A DNA stretch of 64,000 nucleotides, taken from assembly GCA_002070205.1 (NCBI GenBank), contig MWCU01000035.1:1-64000 (forward strand), written 5' to 3'. The notes below the pieces were generated by a model. That model was not told where the DNA came from and made no database searches. It saw nothing but the letters and a program-made list of their open reading frames with translations. The first letter of the stretch is position 1. Every line of letters begins with the position of its first letter. Below, piece after piece: positions 53,763-62,038 of this stretch. Both the position numbers and the translations under genes were made by a program. The stretch comes from Firmicutes bacterium ADurb.Bin182. Its GTDB lineage: Bacteria > Bacillota > Clostridia > Christensenellales > CAG-138.

Positions 53763-53775
53763 AACGGGGAATTTT

Positions 53776-54357
53776 ATGGCGAAAAAAATCAGCAAAACAG
53801 GGCTTGCCGCCGCGATGATAATCGTAATCGTATTTTTGTCGGCTGCTTTGGTTTTGCTGAGCGCGGTTCTGGAAAGGCGCACATATAAGCTTGTTTATCC
53901 CGGCTTTATAAAAACGTTTTCGAGTCTTTATGAGCTGGATCCGTTTCTTGTAGCGGCCGTTATTCACTGCGAAAGCGATAATGTGCCGAATGCGGTATCA
54001 AGGAGCGGAGCGGTAGGCTTGATGCAGATAATGCCCGAGACGGGCGAATGGATCGCCGGAAAGCTCGAAATAGAGGATTTTTCGCCGGAAGACCTGAACG
54101 AGCCCGAATTGAATATCCGGATAGGCTGTTGGTATTTAAGATTTTTGTATGACAGATACGACGGGAATATGACCAATATGCTTGCAGCTTATAATGCCGG
54201 CCACGGGAATGCCGATAAATGGCTTTCGGATAAAAGCATATCCGAGGAAGGGCAGCTTTTGAATATCCCATTCAAAGAGACAAAAGATTATGTTGAAAAG
54301 GTGCTTCGCGTTTATGATAAATATAAAGCGCTCTATTCCGAAAAAGCGTTCGATTAA
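53776..54357 (+). CDS. membrane-anchored lytic transglycosylase (SLT domain)
   Basis: The 193-residue protein has an N-terminal membrane anchor (about 10-31) and a goose-lysozyme-like SLT domain that cleaves peptidoglycan. The catalytic Glu66 lies in HCESDNVP, followed by GAVGLMQIMPETG and MLAAYNAGHG. polA-coaE followed by an slt gene is common in Clostridia. The 3' end overlaps the peptide-binding lipoprotein gene by 44 nt. Confidence 0.92.
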   Translation: MAKKISKTGLAAAMIIVIVFLSAALVLLSAVLERRTYKLVYPGFIKTFSSLYELDPFLVAAVIHCESDNVPNAVSRSGAVGLMQIMPETGEWIAGKLEIEDFSPEDLNEPELNIRIGCWYLRFLYDRYDGNMTNMLAAYNAGHGNADKWLSDKSISEEGQLLNIPFKETKDYVEKVLRVYDKYKALYSEKAFD

Positions 54358-55981
54358 GATACTCTGCGTGATTCTGGCGCTCGTTTTTATTTTTGCGATG
54401 AGCGGATGCGCCGATCCCGAACCTGTGAGCGATCTTGCCATAGTGGTGCCGACTGCGGAGCCGAGTCCGGCTCCTGCCGAAGGCGGAGAACTGCGCGTTC
54501 CGATGCCAGAAAACGCAGCCTTTTACAATCCGCTTTCGGTAAATACGGAAGAAATGAAACTCATGTATTCGCTTGTTTTTGAGAGCCTTGTCCGCGTTGA
54601 CAAAGAAAACCTGATAGTTCCGGCGCTTGCCGAAAATTGGGCGGCGGATGAGACCGGGAAGGTATGGACGTTTAACCTTCGAAAAAACGTTCTGTGGCAT
54701 AACAGTACATCTGTTTTTTCATCGTCAGACGTCGAGTATACTTATCAAAAGCTCCTGGCGATGGGCAGCGACACTTATTACAGCTATGCCGCCGAAAGGA
54801 TATCGAGCGTCGAAGCGATCGACGCGAATACGGTAAAAATCACGATGAAAGAACCCGGCTATGCTTCGCTTTACGCTTTGACATTTCCCATTATGTGCGC
54901 AAACGTGGATATGCTTTCCGCGGATTTTCCCATAGGCACAGGTCCGTACTTCGTGTCCGAATCGAATGATTCAAGGCTTGTGCTTTCCGCAAATAAGAAC
55001 TGGTGGAGACAGGGCGCTTATATCCCGAGAATAATCTTCGAAGCGCGCGACGATAACGAAACCGCGCTCGCTTCCTATCAGGCGGGCCAGCTGAATTTCG
55101 TCCCGACCTCGAATCTTTCTTCCGGCAAGTACCGCGAGCAGGGCGTATCCGTCGTTCAGGACGTTATGACGCAGATATCGGAAGTAATGCTGATAAATCA
55201 CCAAAACGGCATTCTTCAGGATATCAGAGTGAGAAAAGCTTTGGCATATGCGCTTAACAGGATAGACCTCGTCTCGAACGTTTACATGAACCATGCGTTT
55301 CTTTCCGACGTCCCGGTCGCTCCTGATTCGTTTCTTTATGAGAGCAAATCGAAAATTTACGATTACGACCTCGATGCCGCCGACGCCTTGCTGAATGAAG
55401 CCGGCTGGACGGATAAGGATAATGACGGGATTCGTGAAAAGGACAATTCGTCCAAAGAGCTGACTTTAACACTGCTGGTCAACGACTCAACCGAGTCGAA
55501 CGCAAGGCATGAAGCCGCGATGCTGATGCAGTCTCAGCTTGCGCTTGCGGGCTTTGAAATTGAAATCGTTGCGCTGCCGTTCAAGCTCGGTGACGAGAAA
55601 TCGGAATATGCGCAAAAACTGAAGAGCGGCGACTTTGATTTGGCCCTTGCGGGATTTAATCTGTCCAGGGACACGGATCTTTCCGTTTTTTTGAAGCCGG
55701 GCGGAAAACATAATTACGGGCATTATAACAATTCCGCAATGGCCATTCTGGCGGACGCCGTCGTGCATGCCGCTGATGAAACAGCGGCCCGGGACGCCGC
55801 GAGCGAGCTTCAGATGCGGTTCGTAGAGGACCTTCCGTTTATAAACCTGTATTTCAGGATGAACAGCATCGTCTATTCGGCCGAAATCAAAGGTGTTCAG
55901 GGCGTCCGTGAACCCGATATTTTCGCAAATATCGAAAAATGGTATATCAACACTGCAGCCGGTCAGTCCGGCGCAGAATAA
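54314..55981 (+). CDS. oligopeptide-binding lipoprotein (family 5)
   Basis: The 555-residue protein is an OppA/DppA-type extracellular binding protein. The signal peptide ends in the lipobox MSGC and is followed by an acidic, Pro-rich tether. The mature part has the family pattern LVFESLVRVDKE, LAENWAADETGKVWTFNLRKNV and ALAYALNRIDLV. The ATG at 54314 follows AAAGGTG by ten bases; another in-frame ATG lies at 54290. Both give a normal signal. No Opp permease or ATPase genes are adjacent, so it may be a receptor for a transporter encoded elsewhere. Confidence 0.88.
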   Translation: MINIKRSIPKKRSIKILCVILALVFIFAMSGCADPEPVSDLAIVVPTAEPSPAPAEGGELRVPMPENAAFYNPLSVNTEEMKLMYSLVFESLVRVDKENLIVPALAENWAADETGKVWTFNLRKNVLWHNSTSVFSSSDVEYTYQKLLAMGSDTYYSYAAERISSVEAIDANTVKITMKEPGYASLYALTFPIMCANVDMLSADFPIGTGPYFVSESNDSRLVLSANKNWWRQGAYIPRIIFEARDDNETALASYQAGQLNFVPTSNLSSGKYREQGVSVVQDVMTQISEVMLINHQNGILQDIRVRKALAYALNRIDLVSNVYMNHAFLSDVPVAPDSFLYESKSKIYDYDLDAADALLNEAGWTDKDNDGIREKDNSSKELTLTLLVNDSTESNARHEAAMLMQSQLALAGFEIEIVALPFKLGDEKSEYAQKLKSGDFDLALAGFNLSRDTDLSVFLKPGGKHNYGHYNNSAMAILADAVVHAADETAARDAASELQMRFVEDLPFINLYFRMNSIVYSAEIKGVQGVREPDIFANIEKWYINTAAGQSGAE

Positions 55982-55999
55982 GGAACTTTTGGGGGTAAA

Positions 56000-56488
56000 A
56001 TGCTCGAACTGTTAATTATCGCTGTCATTATCGTTTTAGATCTTATTACAAAAAACCTTGCCGCGAATTTGCTCCGCCCCCTTCCCGGGAGAACTTTTCC
56101 CTTTATCGAAGGGATATTTCATTTTACCTATGTTGAAAACAAGGGCGCCGCTTTCGGGATGCTGTGGAACGCGCGCTGGCTTTTTATCTCGGTTACGTTT
56201 ATCGTATGCGGTTTATGCATTTACGCGCTTATCAGGTACCGCAGCAAAATGCATTTGCTTCTTAGGATTTCGATAGCGCTGATAGTTGCTGGGGCGCTCG
56301 GGAACAATCTTTTCGACCGCATATTCTTAGGATATGTTCGAGATATGTTTGAATTCCGCCTGATAAACTTTGCCGTTTTCAATGTGGCGGACAGTGCGGT
56401 CACCATAGGAGCTGTTATTCTGGTGCTGGACGTTTTGTTCGGCAAGGGGAAGAAACTGCTGGATGAGCTTGACAGCAAAAAAAAGTAA
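56000..56488 (+). CDS. lspA: lipoprotein signal peptidase
   Basis: LspA cleaves the signal peptide of prolipoproteins after lipid attachment. The 162-residue protein has four membrane segments and the two catalytic Asp motifs: GALGNNLFDRIFLGYVRD (first Asp in the NLFDR/VRD region) and FNVADSAVTIG. YVENKGAAFG is also typical. It follows a lipoprotein gene and precedes rluD, a common Firmicute order. Confidence 0.95.
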   Translation: MLELLIIAVIIVLDLITKNLAANLLRPLPGRTFPFIEGIFHFTYVENKGAAFGMLWNARWLFISVTFIVCGLCIYALIRYRSKMHLLLRISIALIVAGALGNNLFDRIFLGYVRDMFEFRLINFAVFNVADSAVTIGAVILVLDVLFGKGKKLLDELDSKKK

Positions 56489-57421
56489 ATGGATGATAAC
56501 GGACTTGAAAATTCGCGTGAATTGACTTTTTTTGCCGAAAAAGACGGGGAGCGGCTGGATGTTTTTTGCGCGCGGGCTTGCAGCGAAACCCGTTCTTATA
56601 TGCAGCGTGTCGTCGCTTCGGGCAATGTATATGTGAACGAAAGGACCGAAAAATCAAATTACCGCCTGAAGAAGGGCGATAATATCAGGATAATGATGCC
56701 TGAACCTGAGAAGTCGGAAGTCGAACCGCAAAACATACCGCTTGAGGTACTCTATCAGGACGATGATATTGCCGTCATAGATAAGCCTAAAGGCATGGTC
56801 GTCCATCCCGCACCCGGAAACCCCGACCGGACTCTCGTCAACGCAATTATGTATCACGTGAGGGATCTCTCGGGAATAGGAGGGGAAATGCGTCCGGGGA
56901 TCGTTCACCGCATCGATAAAATGACTTCCGGCCTTATCGTAATTGCCAAAAACGACAAAGCGCACCGAAGCCTCAGCGAACAATTTAAGCGGCATACCGC
57001 AAAGCGCACATATCTTGCTATTGTGGAAGGGAACATAAAAGAGGACGAAGGGACGGTGGACGCGCCGGTCGGAAGGCATCCCGTTGACAGAAAACGCATG
57101 GCTGTGGTCGGGGGCGGGCGCAGCGCCGTTACTCACTGGCGTGTACTTGAGCGGTTCGGCCGATATACTTTAATCGAAGCTTCGCTTGAGACAGGCCGTA
57201 CGCATCAGATCAGGGTACATATGGCCCATATAAAACATCCCCTTGCGGGCGATACCGTATACGGAGCTTCAAAGCCGAAACTGAATTTGGACGGGCAGGC
57301 TCTTCACGCGATAAAGCTTGAGCTTATACACCCCGGAACAGGCAGGAAAGTGGAATTCACGTCGGATTTGCCGGATTATTTTGCGGCGGTGCTCAGCCAT
57401 CTTCGAAGTTTGAAGCAATAA
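56489..57421 (+). CDS. RluD-type 23S rRNA pseudouridine synthase
   Basis: The 310-residue enzyme has an N-terminal S4 RNA-binding domain (about 12-75) and a RluA-type catalytic domain with the Asp in IVHRIDKMTSG. It also has LETGRTHQIRVHM near the C-terminus. It starts directly after the lspA stop. YlyB/RluD-like enzymes modify 23S rRNA; the exact target bases cannot be read from sequence. Confidence 0.93.
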   Translation: MDDNGLENSRELTFFAEKDGERLDVFCARACSETRSYMQRVVASGNVYVNERTEKSNYRLKKGDNIRIMMPEPEKSEVEPQNIPLEVLYQDDDIAVIDKPKGMVVHPAPGNPDRTLVNAIMYHVRDLSGIGGEMRPGIVHRIDKMTSGLIVIAKNDKAHRSLSEQFKRHTAKRTYLAIVEGNIKEDEGTVDAPVGRHPVDRKRMAVVGGGRSAVTHWRVLERFGRYTLIEASLETGRTHQIRVHMAHIKHPLAGDTVYGASKPKLNLDGQALHAIKLELIHPGTGRKVEFTSDLPDYFAAVLSHLRSLKQ

Positions 57422-57465
57422 ACAGGACAATATGAAAACCTGATATGACAAACCGCCGGAATAAG

Positions 57466-57494
57466 TTGCCTGTGCCGCTCGTTTTTTATATAAT
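57466..57494 (+). promoter_or_regulatory. promoter of the def-fmt-rsmB cluster
   Basis: TTGCCT (57466-57471), 17 bp, TATAAT (57489-57494), about 30 bases before def. Confidence 0.75.
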
Positions 57495-57526
57495 TTAAAT
57501 AACCATAATTTTGGAGACAGATAAAA

Positions 57527-58012
57527 ATGGCTTTCAGAAAAATTCTGACCGATAACGATCCCAAACTGTACAAGGTCTCAAGGCCGGTCGAAAACTTTGA
57601 TGACCGGTTGTTTATGCTTCTTGACGATATGGCGGAAACGATGTATAAAGCCGAAGGGGCGGGACTCGCGGCCTGTCAGGTCGGCATATTGAAGAGGGTT
57701 TGCGTAATAGACTGCGGTGACGGATTGATAGAGCTTATCAATCCGGTGATAATAAGCACAGAAGGCGAGCAGGGAGGATATGAGGGATGCCTTTCTTTTC
57801 CCGGCAAGCGAGGGTATGTCGTCAGGCCTCAAAAAGTTGTTGTCCGGGCTTTCGACAGGAACGGCGAACTGAAGGAATATACCGCTGCGGATATGTTTGC
57901 GCGCGCTGTCATGCATGAGACGGACCATCTTGACGGAAAGGTTTATACGCGGCTGATAACCGAGCCTCCCGAAGGATTCGACGAAGAAAACGGCGAAGAG
58001 GATGAGGAATGA
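57527..58012 (+). CDS. def: peptide deformylase
   Basis: Def removes the formyl group from nascent proteins. The 161-residue metalloenzyme shows all three motifs: GAGLAA (44-49), EGCLSFP with Cys88, and HETDHLDG with His130, Glu131 and His134. GGAGAC precedes the ATG. It is the first gene of the def-to-rsgA cluster and overlaps fmt by 4 nt. Confidence 0.96.
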   Translation: MAFRKILTDNDPKLYKVSRPVENFDDRLFMLLDDMAETMYKAEGAGLAACQVGILKRVCVIDCGDGLIELINPVIISTEGEQGGYEGCLSFPGKRGYVVRPQKVVVRAFDRNGELKEYTAADMFARAVMHETDHLDGKVYTRLITEPPEGFDEENGEEDEE

Positions 58013-58932
58013 AAATAGCTTTTCTCGGAACCCCTGAGTTCGCGCTGCCTTCTTTGGAAATGCTCGTCCGGGAACACCATGACATCGCTGTGTTTACGCA
58101 GCCGGACAGGCCCCGGGGGAGGCATGCCGCTTTCGAGGCGCCTCCGGTCAAGCTTTACGCGCAAGAGCGCGGCATACCGGTAAACCAGTTCGAGCAAATA
58201 CGAAGCTCCGAGGGCAATAAGGCACTTTCGGATTTTGCGCCCGACCTTATGGTGACTGCGGCTTTCGGGCAGATTTTATCGAAGGAAAACCTGTCCGTCC
58301 CCCGTTTTGGCTGTATCAACGTCCACGGGTCATTGCTTCCGAAGTACCGCGGGGCCGCTCCCGTCCAATGGGCAATAATCAACGGCGAAGAAAAAACAGG
58401 CGTCACGACAATGATGACGGACGCAGGATTGGATACCGGCGATATTTTGCTGATGCGCGAAACATCCATTCTTCCGGACGAAACGGCGGGCGAACTCAGC
58501 GAAAGACTTGCCGTTCTCGGCGCTCAGGTGCTGAAGGAAACCCTTTGCAAGCTGGAGGAAGGCACGCTTGTCCGCGTTCCGCAGGACAACGGCAGCGCGA
58601 CCAGGTGCGCGATGCTTAAAAAGGAGCACGGGCGCATTGATTTTACTCTGTCGCAAAAGCAGGTGCACGATCTGGTCCGCGGAGTGAATCCGTGGCCGGG
58701 CGCATATGCTATGCTGAACGGGAGTCCCGTTAAGATATGGAGAACGAAGGTTGCCGGTTCCGAATTTTCGGCGCCTCCCGGAACTTTGAGAGGCGATGCG
58801 AAAAAAGGTTTGTTTGTCGCGGCGGGCGACGGTGAGCTGGAGATACTCGAAATCCAGTTTCCCGGCTCGAGGAAAATGGATGCAAAGTCCGCTTTGATGG
58901 GCAAACCGCTTGAAGGCGCAAGGTTGTTATGA
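58009..58932 (+). CDS. fmt: methionyl-tRNA formyltransferase
   Basis: Fmt formylates initiator Met-tRNA. The 307-residue protein has the N-terminal formyltransferase domain with FLGTPEFALPSL, the catalytic Asn/His/Asp region INVHGSLLPKYRGAAPVQWAI and MTDAGLDTGD, and a C-terminal tRNA-binding domain. ATGA overlaps link it to def and to rsmB. Confidence 0.96.
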   Translation: MKIAFLGTPEFALPSLEMLVREHHDIAVFTQPDRPRGRHAAFEAPPVKLYAQERGIPVNQFEQIRSSEGNKALSDFAPDLMVTAAFGQILSKENLSVPRFGCINVHGSLLPKYRGAAPVQWAIINGEEKTGVTTMMTDAGLDTGDILLMRETSILPDETAGELSERLAVLGAQVLKETLCKLEEGTLVRVPQDNGSATRCAMLKKEHGRIDFTLSQKQVHDLVRGVNPWPGAYAMLNGSPVKIWRTKVAGSEFSAPPGTLRGDAKKGLFVAAGDGELEILEIQFPGSRKMDAKSALMGKPLEGARLL

Positions 58933-60248
58933 GCGTAAGAAGAAGGGCACTGGAAGCGCTTATTGATATTACCGAGGAAGGCGCTTACGCAAATCTCAGG
59001 CTGAAACGGGCACAGCAGGGTCTTTCGCCCAAAGATGCGGCATGGGTTGCCGCAGCCGTGTACGTAACGCTGGACAATTTGATATATATCGATCAAATGC
59101 TGGCGAAACATATCAAGGGGAACGTGAAAAAACATGTGCGGGCGATACTCCGGCTCGGTTTATGCCAGATGCTCTATATGAACGTTCCGGACAGAACGGC
59201 GTGTGACGAAAGCGTCAAGCTGGCAAAGGAGATCGGAAAAGGCGCGCTTTCGGGCTTCATAAACGGAGTTATGCGGAATCTGGTCAGAGCGAGGAATGAA
59301 AACATCGCCCTTTTAGAAGATCCGGCAGACAGAGTTTCGGTTCAATACAGCTACCCGAAATGGCTTGTTAAAGAGCTTGCGGATAAATACGGCCTTGACC
59401 AAACGGAAGCAATGCTTGGGGCAAAACCCGTCAGGTATTCAATGACTATAAGAGCGCAGGCTCCGTTTACTTCTTTGATGTTGGAGAAGGAACTCATCGA
59501 GCGGCGCATGGAATACGTCAGGGGCGAATTGGACCCGAATGCTTTTAAATTGAAGAAAGGATTCGACATAGCGCGTGACCCTTTGTTTTTAAACGGCAGC
59601 ATAACGGCGCAGAGTGAAAGCGCGATGCTCGCATGCAGAGTGCTCGGGGCAAAACCCGGCTTTATGATACTGGACGCATGCGCAGCTCCGGGAGGCAAGA
59701 CTGCCTATTTGGCGGAGCTCATGGGAAATGAAGGCAAAATATGCTCATGGGAACTGCATCCTCACCGAAAAGCTTTGATGGACAGGACGCTTTCAAGACT
59801 GCGTGTTAAAATCGCACAAACTCAAACGAGGGACGCGTCTATAGCCCATAAAGGCTTTGACAAAATGTTTGATGCCGTGCTTGTCGATGCGCCGTGCTCC
59901 GGCCTCGGCCTTTTCGGGAAGCCCGATGTACGCTATGCGAAAACGCCTGAAATAATCGATGAATTGACGAAAATTCAGCGTTCTATCCTGAACGCATGCT
60001 CAGAGTATGTAAAGCCCGGCGGAACGCTTTTATACGCCACATGCACCGTATCGCACAGGGAAAATGAAATGATCGCGGAGGAGTTTTTAAAGGCGCATAA
60101 TGATTTTGAGCCTTATTTGCCAGAAACGCTCGTTCCCGAGGCTTTGCGCCCGCGATGCGTGAACGGAATGCTTCAGCTGTTACCTCATATCGACGGGACG
60201 GAAGGATTTTTTATCGCGAGAATGACAAGGAACGGAAGGGATTCTTAG
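58929..60248 (+). CDS. rsmB: 16S rRNA m5C967 methyltransferase
   Basis: RsmB methylates C967 of 16S rRNA. The 439-residue protein has an N-terminal NusB-like RNA-binding domain (about 1-140) and a SAM-dependent Fmu/NOL1 domain with DACAAPGGKTAYLAE, the catalytic Cys in VDAPCSGLGLFGKPD, and a second Cys in YATCTVSHRENE. It lies in the conserved def-fmt-rsmB-rlmN order. Confidence 0.95.
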   Translation: MSVRRRALEALIDITEEGAYANLRLKRAQQGLSPKDAAWVAAAVYVTLDNLIYIDQMLAKHIKGNVKKHVRAILRLGLCQMLYMNVPDRTACDESVKLAKEIGKGALSGFINGVMRNLVRARNENIALLEDPADRVSVQYSYPKWLVKELADKYGLDQTEAMLGAKPVRYSMTIRAQAPFTSLMLEKELIERRMEYVRGELDPNAFKLKKGFDIARDPLFLNGSITAQSESAMLACRVLGAKPGFMILDACAAPGGKTAYLAELMGNEGKICSWELHPHRKALMDRTLSRLRVKIAQTQTRDASIAHKGFDKMFDAVLVDAPCSGLGLFGKPDVRYAKTPEIIDELTKIQRSILNACSEYVKPGGTLLYATCTVSHRENEMIAEEFLKAHNDFEPYLPETLVPEALRPRCVNGMLQLLPHIDGTEGFFIARMTRNGRDS

Positions 60249-61295
60249 GTGCAAAACCTTACCGACATGGGCTTAAATGAGCTCGAATTGCTGATGAGGG
60301 ATCTCGGGCAGCCGAAATTCCGTGCGCGCCAGGTTTTCGAATGGATACAAAAGGGCGTCAGGCCGGGCGGCATGTCAAATTTGCCGGCGGCGTTAAGGGA
60401 ACGGCTCTCCTCAATGCTTTGGGGCGGAGCTGAAATCCATACAAAACGCATATCAAAAAAAGACGGGACGATAAAATATCTGTTTAAATTGGAGGACGGC
60501 AATCTCATAGAAGGCGTCCTCATGAGCAACAGATACGGCAATACTCTGTGTTTATCCACACAAGTCGGATGCGCGATGGGCTGCGCGTTCTGTGCTTCGA
60601 CTCTTGAAGGCTGCGTAAGAAATTTATCCTGCGGCGAGATGCTTTCACAGGTCAGTGAAGTGGAAAAGGACGTCCCTCATGAGGAGGGAGCTTCAAGGAC
60701 CGTTACAAATATCGTCCTTATGGGCAGCGGCGAGCCGCTTGCGAATTTCGAGCAAACCGTCAAGTTTATAAGGCTTGTAAGCGCGCCGGAGGGAATGAAC
60801 ATCAGTCCGAGGAATATATCTCTGTCAACTTGCGGATTGGTTCCTGAAATATTGAGGCTGATAACCGAAGCGCAGCACGTGACGCTGAGCATTTCGCTTC
60901 ATGCCCCGAATAACGGGATAAGATCCGGTCTCATGCCTATAAACCGGAGGTATCCCATCGAGCAGGTGATCGGCGCCGCCCGTGAATATGCCGAAAAAAC
61001 AGGGCGCAGAGTCATTTTCGAGTATGCTCTTATCAAGGGGGTCAACTGCGAACGGGCACACGCGGAGGAGCTTTCGGATATCCTTCACGGTATAAACTGC
61101 CATGTAAACCTTATCCCGCTCAATCACGTGAAAGAGAGGGGCCTTGAAGGGATCGGCAGAAAAGAAGCTCATGTATTTGCTGCTTGGCTGCAGGAGCGCG
61201 GGATTTCAGCTTCCGTGCGGCGGGAAATGGGAGCTGACATCGAGGGAGCATGCGGACAGTTAAGGAGAAGCATACTCCAAAATGATATCGGGTGA
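60249..61295 (+). CDS. rlmN: dual-specificity 23S rRNA/tRNA m2A methyltransferase
   Basis: RlmN methylates A2503 of 23S rRNA and A37 of tRNAs by a radical SAM mechanism. The 348-residue protein has the cluster motif Cys108-x3-Cys112-x2-Cys115 (CAMGCAFC), the MGSGEPLANF motif and the C-terminal catalytic Cys in EGACGQLR. GTG start, directly after the rsmB stop. Confidence 0.96.
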   Translation: MQNLTDMGLNELELLMRDLGQPKFRARQVFEWIQKGVRPGGMSNLPAALRERLSSMLWGGAEIHTKRISKKDGTIKYLFKLEDGNLIEGVLMSNRYGNTLCLSTQVGCAMGCAFCASTLEGCVRNLSCGEMLSQVSEVEKDVPHEEGASRTVTNIVLMGSGEPLANFEQTVKFIRLVSAPEGMNISPRNISLSTCGLVPEILRLITEAQHVTLSISLHAPNNGIRSGLMPINRRYPIEQVIGAAREYAEKTGRRVIFEYALIKGVNCERAHAEELSDILHGINCHVNLIPLNHVKERGLEGIGRKEAHVFAAWLQERGISASVRREMGADIEGACGQLRRSILQNDIG

Positions 61296-61309
61296 CGAAG
61301 GGGGTATAA

Positions 61310-62038
61310 ATGCGATACGCATCATCCACAAATATCGGGAAACGGAGGAGAAACGAGGACTGCTTCTACATTCCTCCGGCGGGATCCATACCTCTTGTAA
61401 TCGTTGCCGACGGAATGGGCGGGCACAGCGCGGGTGACGTCGCATCCAGTATGGCCGTGAAGGTCATCGTGTCCGAAATTGAAAAAGGCGATCTGAATGC
61501 TCCCGAGCAGCTCATAAGAAATGCGATAAACAAGGCAAACCGGGCAATGTTCGAGCATGCCGAAGTGCATACGGAATGCGGCGGAATGGGCTCGACCGTA
61601 ATCCTTGCGCTTTTGTTCCGAAACAGATTCCTTGCGGCAAATATCGGCGACAGCAGGCTGTATCATTATGACGGCAGATCGCTCAGCCAGGTCAGCATAG
61701 ACCATACCTTTGTCAGGGAGATGATCGCCTCAGGCGAAATAACAAAAGAACAGGCGCTGCATCATCCGCAGAGAAATGTGATCACCCGGGCGCTGGGCAC
61801 GCGAAGATACGAGAATGCGGACCTGTTTGAAAGGGACTGGAATAAGGGAGATATTTTGCTTTTGTGTTCTGACGGCCTGTATGAGACATTGGATGATAAT
61901 TACATCCTGGACATGCTCTCTTGCGGCGGGGATATTCAGGAAATTTGCGAGACGCTGATCAATGAAGCGATACTTCGCGGCTCTTCTGATAATGTCACGG
62001 CGGTGCTCGCCGTCAATGAGGGGGGCGGCGGAATATGA
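61310..62038 (+). CDS. prpC: PP2C-family Ser/Thr protein phosphatase
   Basis: PrpC (Stp) removes phosphates placed by the PrkC kinase. The 242-residue metal-dependent phosphatase shows RRRNEDCFYI, VADGMGGHSAGDVAS, the GSTVILALL region, NIGDSRLYHY and LLCSDGLYE followed by SSDNVTAVL. It overlaps prkC by 4 nt. Confidence 0.95.
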   Translation: MRYASSTNIGKRRRNEDCFYIPPAGSIPLVIVADGMGGHSAGDVASSMAVKVIVSEIEKGDLNAPEQLIRNAINKANRAMFEHAEVHTECGGMGSTVILALLFRNRFLAANIGDSRLYHYDGRSLSQVSIDHTFVREMIASGEITKEQALHHPQRNVITRALGTRRYENADLFERDWNKGDILLLCSDGLYETLDDNYILDMLSCGGDIQEICETLINEAILRGSSDNVTAVLAVNEGGGGI

